Shown: piece after piece, positions 59,901 through 64,000 of the stretch | How the letters are laid out: the number at the start of each line of letters is the position of its first letter | Numbering within the stretch: position 1 is the first letter of the stretch | Assembly (NCBI RefSeq): GCF_023343835.1 | Contig: NC_064471.1 | Coordinates: 3,394,598 to 3,458,597, forward strand | Source of the DNA: Lagopus muta | Taxonomy: Eukaryota > Chordata > Aves > Galliformes > Phasianidae | Direction of reading: 5' to 3' | Length of the DNA: 64,000 nucleotides | Position numbers and translations under genes: made by a program | The notes under the pieces: model-generated | The model's input: the letters and a program-made list of their open reading frames with translations, nothing else | Told to the model about the DNA's origin: nothing | Databases searched by the model: none

Positions 59901-62900
59901 GAGGAGGGGAGGGGAGGGGAGGGGAGGGGAGGGGAGAGGTGCGGAGAAGAGAGGTGCGGAGAGGAGAGGAGAGGTTAAGAACTGTATATAGAGTAGACTG
60001 TAACTTATATGAGAGATAACATGTGGAGAGGAGAGGAGAGGAGAGGGCATAGAGGAGAGGAGAGGAGAGGAGAGGAGAGGAGAGGGGCTGTGAAAGTAGA
60101 AGGAGGAGAGGAGAGGAGAGGAGAGGAGAGGAGAGGTTAATAACTGTATATAGAGTAGACTGTAACATACATGAGAGATAAATGAGGAGAGGAGAGGAGA
60201 GGAGAGGTCATAGAGGAGAGGAGAAGAGAGGAGAGGAGAGGTTAAGAACTGCATATAGAGTAGACTGTAACTTATATGAGAGATAAAATGAGGAGAGGAG
60301 AGGAGAGGAGAGGTCATAGAGGAGAGGTTGTGAGAGAAGTGAAGAGGTCATAGAAGAGAGGAGAGGAGAGGGCATAGAGGAGAGGAGAGGAGAGGAGAGG
60401 AGAGGAGAGGAGAGGAGAGGGGCTGTGAAAGTCGAAGGAGCAGAGGAGAGGAGAGGGGAGGGGAGGGGAGGAGAGGAGAGGAGAGGAGAAAAGAGGAGAG
60501 GAGAGGTGAAGAAATGTATATAGAGTAGACTGTAACGTACATGAGAGATAAAATGAGGGGAGGAGAGGAGAGGTCATAGAGGACATCAGATGTCATAGAG
60601 GAGAGGAGAGGAGAGGAGAGGAGAGTTCATAGAGGAGAGGTTATGAGAGGAGAGAAGAGGTCATAGAAGAGAGGAGAGGAGAGGAGAGGTTATAGAGTAG
60701 GGGACAGGAGGGGAGGGGAGGGGAGGGGAGAGGTGCGGAGAGGAGAGGTGCGGAGAGGAGAGGAGAGTGAAGAACTGTATATAGAGTAGACTGTAACGTA
60801 CATGATAGATAAAATGAGGGGAGGAAAGGAGAGGAGAGGTCACAGAGGACAGGAGATGTCATAGAGGAGAGGAGAGGACATAGAGGACAGGTTATGAGAG
60901 GAGAGAAGAGGTCATAGACCAGAGGAGAGGAGAGGAGAGGTCATACAGGAGAGGAGAGTTCATAGAGGAGAGGAGAGGAGAGGTTAAGAACTGTATATCG
61001 AGTAGACTGCAACATACATGAGAGATAAAAGAGAAGAGGAGAGGAGAGGAGAGGAGAGGAGAGGAGAGGAGAGGTCCTAGAGGATAGGAGAGGTCCTCGA
61101 GGAGAGGAGAGGTGGGGTCATAGAGGAGAGGAGAGGTCATAGAGGAGAGGTCATAGAGGAGAGGAGAGGTCAGAGAGGAGAGGAGAGGAGAGGTTAATAA
61201 CTGTATATAGAGTAGACTGTAACATACATGAGAGATAAACGAGAAGAGGAGAGGAAAGGAGAGGAGAGTTTAAGAACTGCATATAGAGTAGACTGTAACT
61301 TATATGAGAGATAAAATGAGGAGAGGAGAGGAGAGGAGAGGTCATAGAGGAGAGGTTGTGTGAGAAGAGAAGAGGTCATAGAAGAGAGGAGAGGAGAGGG
61401 CATAGAGGAGAGGAGAGGAGAGGTTAAGATCTGTATATAGAGTAGACTGTAACTTACATGAGAGATAAAATGAGGTGAGGAGAGGAGAGGAGAGGTCATA
61501 GATTACAGGAGATTTCATAAAGGAGAGGAGAGGAGAGATAAAATGAGGAGGGGAGAGGAGAGGAGAGGAAGAGAGGGGAGGGGAGAGGAGAGGAGAGGAG
61601 AGGAGAGGAGAGGTGCGAAGAGGAGAGGAGAGGAGGAGAGGGGAGGGGAGGGGAGAGGAGAGGAGAAAAGAGGAGAGGAGAGGTGAAGAACTGTATATAG
61701 AGTAGACTGTAACGTACATGAGAGATAAAATGAGGGGAGGAGAGGAGAGGAGAGGTCATAGAGGACAGCTGATGTCATAGAGGAGAGGACAGGAGAGGAG
61801 ACGAGAGGAGAGGTCATAGAGGAGAGGTTGTGAGAGAAGAGGTCATAGAAGAGAGGAGAGGAGAGGAGAGGGCATAGAGGAGAGGAGAGGAGCGGAGAGG
61901 AGGGGAGAGGAGAGGAGAGGAAGAGAGGGGAGAGGAGGGGAGAGGAGAGGAGAGGTGCGGAGAGGAGAGGAGAGGAGGAGAGGGGAGGGGAGAGGAGAGG
62001 AGAGGAGAAAAGAGGAGAGGAGAGGTGAAGAAATGTATATAGATTACACTGTAACGTACATGAGAGATAAAATGAGGGGAGGAGAGGAGAGGTCATAGAG
62101 GACATCAGATGTCATAGAGGAGAGGAGAGGAGAGGAGAGGAGAGGAGAGGAGAGTTCATAGAGGAGAGGTTATGAGAGGAGAGAAGAGGTCATAGAAGAG
62201 AGGAGAGGAGAGGAGAGGTCATAGAGGAGGAGGAGCGGAGAGGAGAGGTTAATAACTGTATATAGAGTAGACTGTAACATACATGAGAGATAAATGAGAA
62301 GAGGAGAGGAGAGGAGAGGAGAGGAGAGGGGCTGTGAAAGTCGAAGGAGGAGAGGAGAGGAGAGGAGAGGAGAGGAGAGGAGAGGGGAGGGGAGGGGAGG
62401 GGAGGAGAGGTCATAGAGGAGAGGTTATGAGAGGGGAGAAGAGGTCATAGAAGAGAGGAGAGGAGAGGGGAGGGGAGGAGAGGGGAGGGGAGAGGAGAGG
62501 AGGGGTGCGGAGAGGAGAGGAGAGGAGAGGACAGGAGAGGACAGGAGAGGAGAGGAGCGGACAGGAGAGGAGAGGTGAAGAACTGTATATAGAGTAGACT
62601 GTAACATACATGAGAGATAAAATGAGGGGAGGAGAGGAGAGGAGAGGTCATAGAGGAGAGGAGAGGAGAGGTCATAGAGGAGAGGTTATGAGAGGGGAGA
62701 AGAGGTCATAGAAGAGAGGAGAGGAGAAGAGAGGAGAGGTCATAGAGGAGAGGAGAGTTCATAGTGGAGAGGAGAGGATTGGTCATAGAGGAGAGGTTAT
62801 GAGAGGAGAGGAGAGGTCATAGAGGAGAGGTGAGGAGAGGAGAGGAGAGGTCATAGATTACAGGTGATTTCATAGAGGAGAGGAGATGAGAGATAAAATG

Positions 62901-64000
62901 AGGAGAGGAGGGGAGGGGAGAGGAGGAAAGGGGAGGGGAGGGGAGGGGAGAGGTGCGGAGAAGAGAGGTGCGGAGAGGAGAGGAGAGGTTAAGAACTGTA
63001 TATAGAGTAGACTGTAACTTATATGAGAGATAACATGTGGAGAGGAGAGGAGAGGAGAGGAGAGGAGAGGAGAGGAGAGGGCATAGAGGAGAGGAGAGGA
63101 GAGGAGAGGAGAGGAGAGGAGAGGAGAGGTGCGGAGAGTAGAGGAGAGGAGAGGAGAGGAGAGGAGAGGAGCGGACAGGAGAGGAGAGGAGAGGTGAAGA
63201 ACTGTATATAGAGTAGACTGTAACATACATGAGAGATAAAATGAGGGGAGGAGAGGAGAGGTCATAGAGGACAGCAGATGTCATAGAGGAGAGGAGAGGA
63301 GAGGAGAGGAGAGGAGAGGAGAGGAGAGGAGAGTTCATAGAGGAGAGGTTATGAGAGGAGAGAAGAGGTCATAGAAGAGAGGAGAGGAGAGGAGAGGAGA
63401 GGAGAGGAGAGGTCATAGAGGAGAGGAGCGGAGATGAGAGGTTAATAACTGTATATAGAGTAGACTGTAACATACATGAGAGATAAATGAGAAGAGGAGA
63501 GGAGAGGAGAGGAGAGAGGAGAGGAGAGGAGAGGAGAGGAGAGGAGAGGAGAGGGGCTGTGAAAGTCGAAGGAGGAGAGGAGAGGGGAGGGGAGGAGAGG
63601 GAGAGGAGAGGGGAGGGGAGGGGAGGACAGGAGAGGAGAGGAGCGGACAGGAGAGGAGCGGACAGGAGAGGAGAGGTGAAGAACTGTATATAGAGTAGAC
63701 TGTAACATACATGAGAGATAAACGAGAAGAGGAGAGGAAAGGAGAGGAGAGGTTAAGAACTGCATATAGAGTAGACTGAAACTTATATGAGAGATAAAAT
63801 GAGGAGAGGAGAGGAGAGGAGAGGTCATAGAGGAGAGGTTGTGTGAGAGAGAAGAGGTCATAGAAGAGAGGAGAGGAGAGGGCATAGAGGAGAGGAGAGG
63901 AGAGGTTAAGATCTGTATATAGAGTAGACTGTAACTTACATGAGAGATAAAATGAGGTGAGGAGAGGAGAGGAGAGGTCATAGATTACAGGAGATTTCAT
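53900..64000. repeat. Right part of array: pentamer-expanded, with CTGTGAAAGTCGAAGG modules
   Basis: Cores become sparser and GGAGA runs longer, for example at about 56586-56648. The module GGGGCTGTGAAAGTCGAAGG is frequent (55425, 58075, 59423, 60420, 62330, 63553). Blocks repeat at about 2.4-2.6 kb: 53409-53924 with 55878-56330, and 54966-55214 with 57644-57862. A marker, GTCATAGAGTAGGGGACAGG, occurs near 54375 and 56820 and, as GTTATAGAGTAGGGGACAGG, near 60690. Confidence 0.8.

Larger units (their letters stand above)
27027..64000. repeat. Purine-rich tandem array, large copy (satellite), open at window end
   Basis: About 37 kb of the same monomer family as 12761-15819. Core parts: AACTGTATATAGAGTAGACT, then GTAAC with a variable dinucleotide, then TACATGAGAGATAAAATGAG. 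The linker is pentamers AGAGG/GGAGA with modules TCATAGAGGACAGGAGATGT, TTATGAGAGGAGAGG and, from about 32 kb on, GGGACTCTGAAAGTAGAATG or GGGGCTGTGAAAGTCGAAGG. Around 29.0-29.7 kb, core spacing is a regular 119-120 bp. The family is unknown to me: no telomeric, CENP-B-box or recognised avian satellite motif is seen. The plus strand is nearly all purine outside the cores. Minus-strand frames of up to 327 codons result from the lack of stops in pyrimidine-rich repeats. No gene is supported anywhere in this stretch. Confidence 0.95.

Noticed and set aside
27027..64000. CRISPR-like array
   Set aside because: There are no unique spacers: the intervals between cores are themselves repeats, and the setting is vertebrate.
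27027..64000. Repeated TATATA in each core as promoters
   Set aside because: A TATA-like word alone, without initiator or other elements, is not support for transcription start sites.

Overview
The window looks like heterochromatic DNA from a bird. Three things point there: a CR1 LINE 3' end with the CR1-type terminal octamer ATTCTGTG in tandem, a recent provirus whose gag and pol resemble avian alpharetroviruses, and ERV-L-type and gamma-like (class I) retroviral relics packed without any host gene. A galliform bird, and a gene-poor, repeat-rich chromosome such as a W or a microchromosome, is my inference; nothing in the sequence proves the species or chromosome.

Layout. 1-7609 (+): two head-to-tail ERV-L-type proviral relics. 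Copy 1 is cut by the window start. Copy 2 has protease, RT, RNase H and integrase, many stops, and a CR1 insertion in integrase. Between them is an LTR lying in the opposite orientation but ending exactly at the proviral boundaries. 7610-11719 (-): a decayed class I element with gag zinc knuckle, protease, RT, RNase H and integrase. 11720-12760 (+): a promoter-like segment and a gag-like pseudogene that runs straight into a purine-rich tandem array (12761-15819), closed by a 5'-truncated copy of the ERV-L LTR (15820-16196). 16197-17400 (-): a second class I copy, internally deleted so that RT is fused in frame to the envelope membrane anchor and tail. 17401-25554 (-): a complete 8,154-bp provirus with 242-bp LTRs and a 6-bp target duplication (CCTTCC), inserted into that second class I copy. 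25555-27026: the rest of the interrupted copy and a near-identical repeat of the gag-like segment. 27027-64000: about 37 kb of the same tandem array, running off the window end.

How it fits together. The stretch 10456 to about 14250 is duplicated as 16562-17400 plus 25561 to about 28448; the copy at 10456 preserves the empty target site of the provirus. The young provirus keeps matching PBS, slippery site, polypurine tract and LTR signals, plus an intact 852-codon pol. Its gag carries two frameshifts and its env one in-frame stop, so as read it cannot make a full set of proteins. Its env, with a short SU and a very long TM part without a CX6CC motif, does not look like the alpharetroviral type expected beside such a pol.

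The main undescribed object is the tandem array. Its monomers have a conserved core of about 50 bp joined to an elastic linker of GGAGA/AGAGG pentamers, organised in higher-order blocks of roughly 2.4-2.8 kb and 5.5-6.2 kb. Both arrays start at the same point of the same gag-like pseudogene, and the small one ends at an LTR in the same orientation. This suggests the satellite grew inside a retroelement. No host protein gene, tRNA, rRNA or CRISPR array was found.
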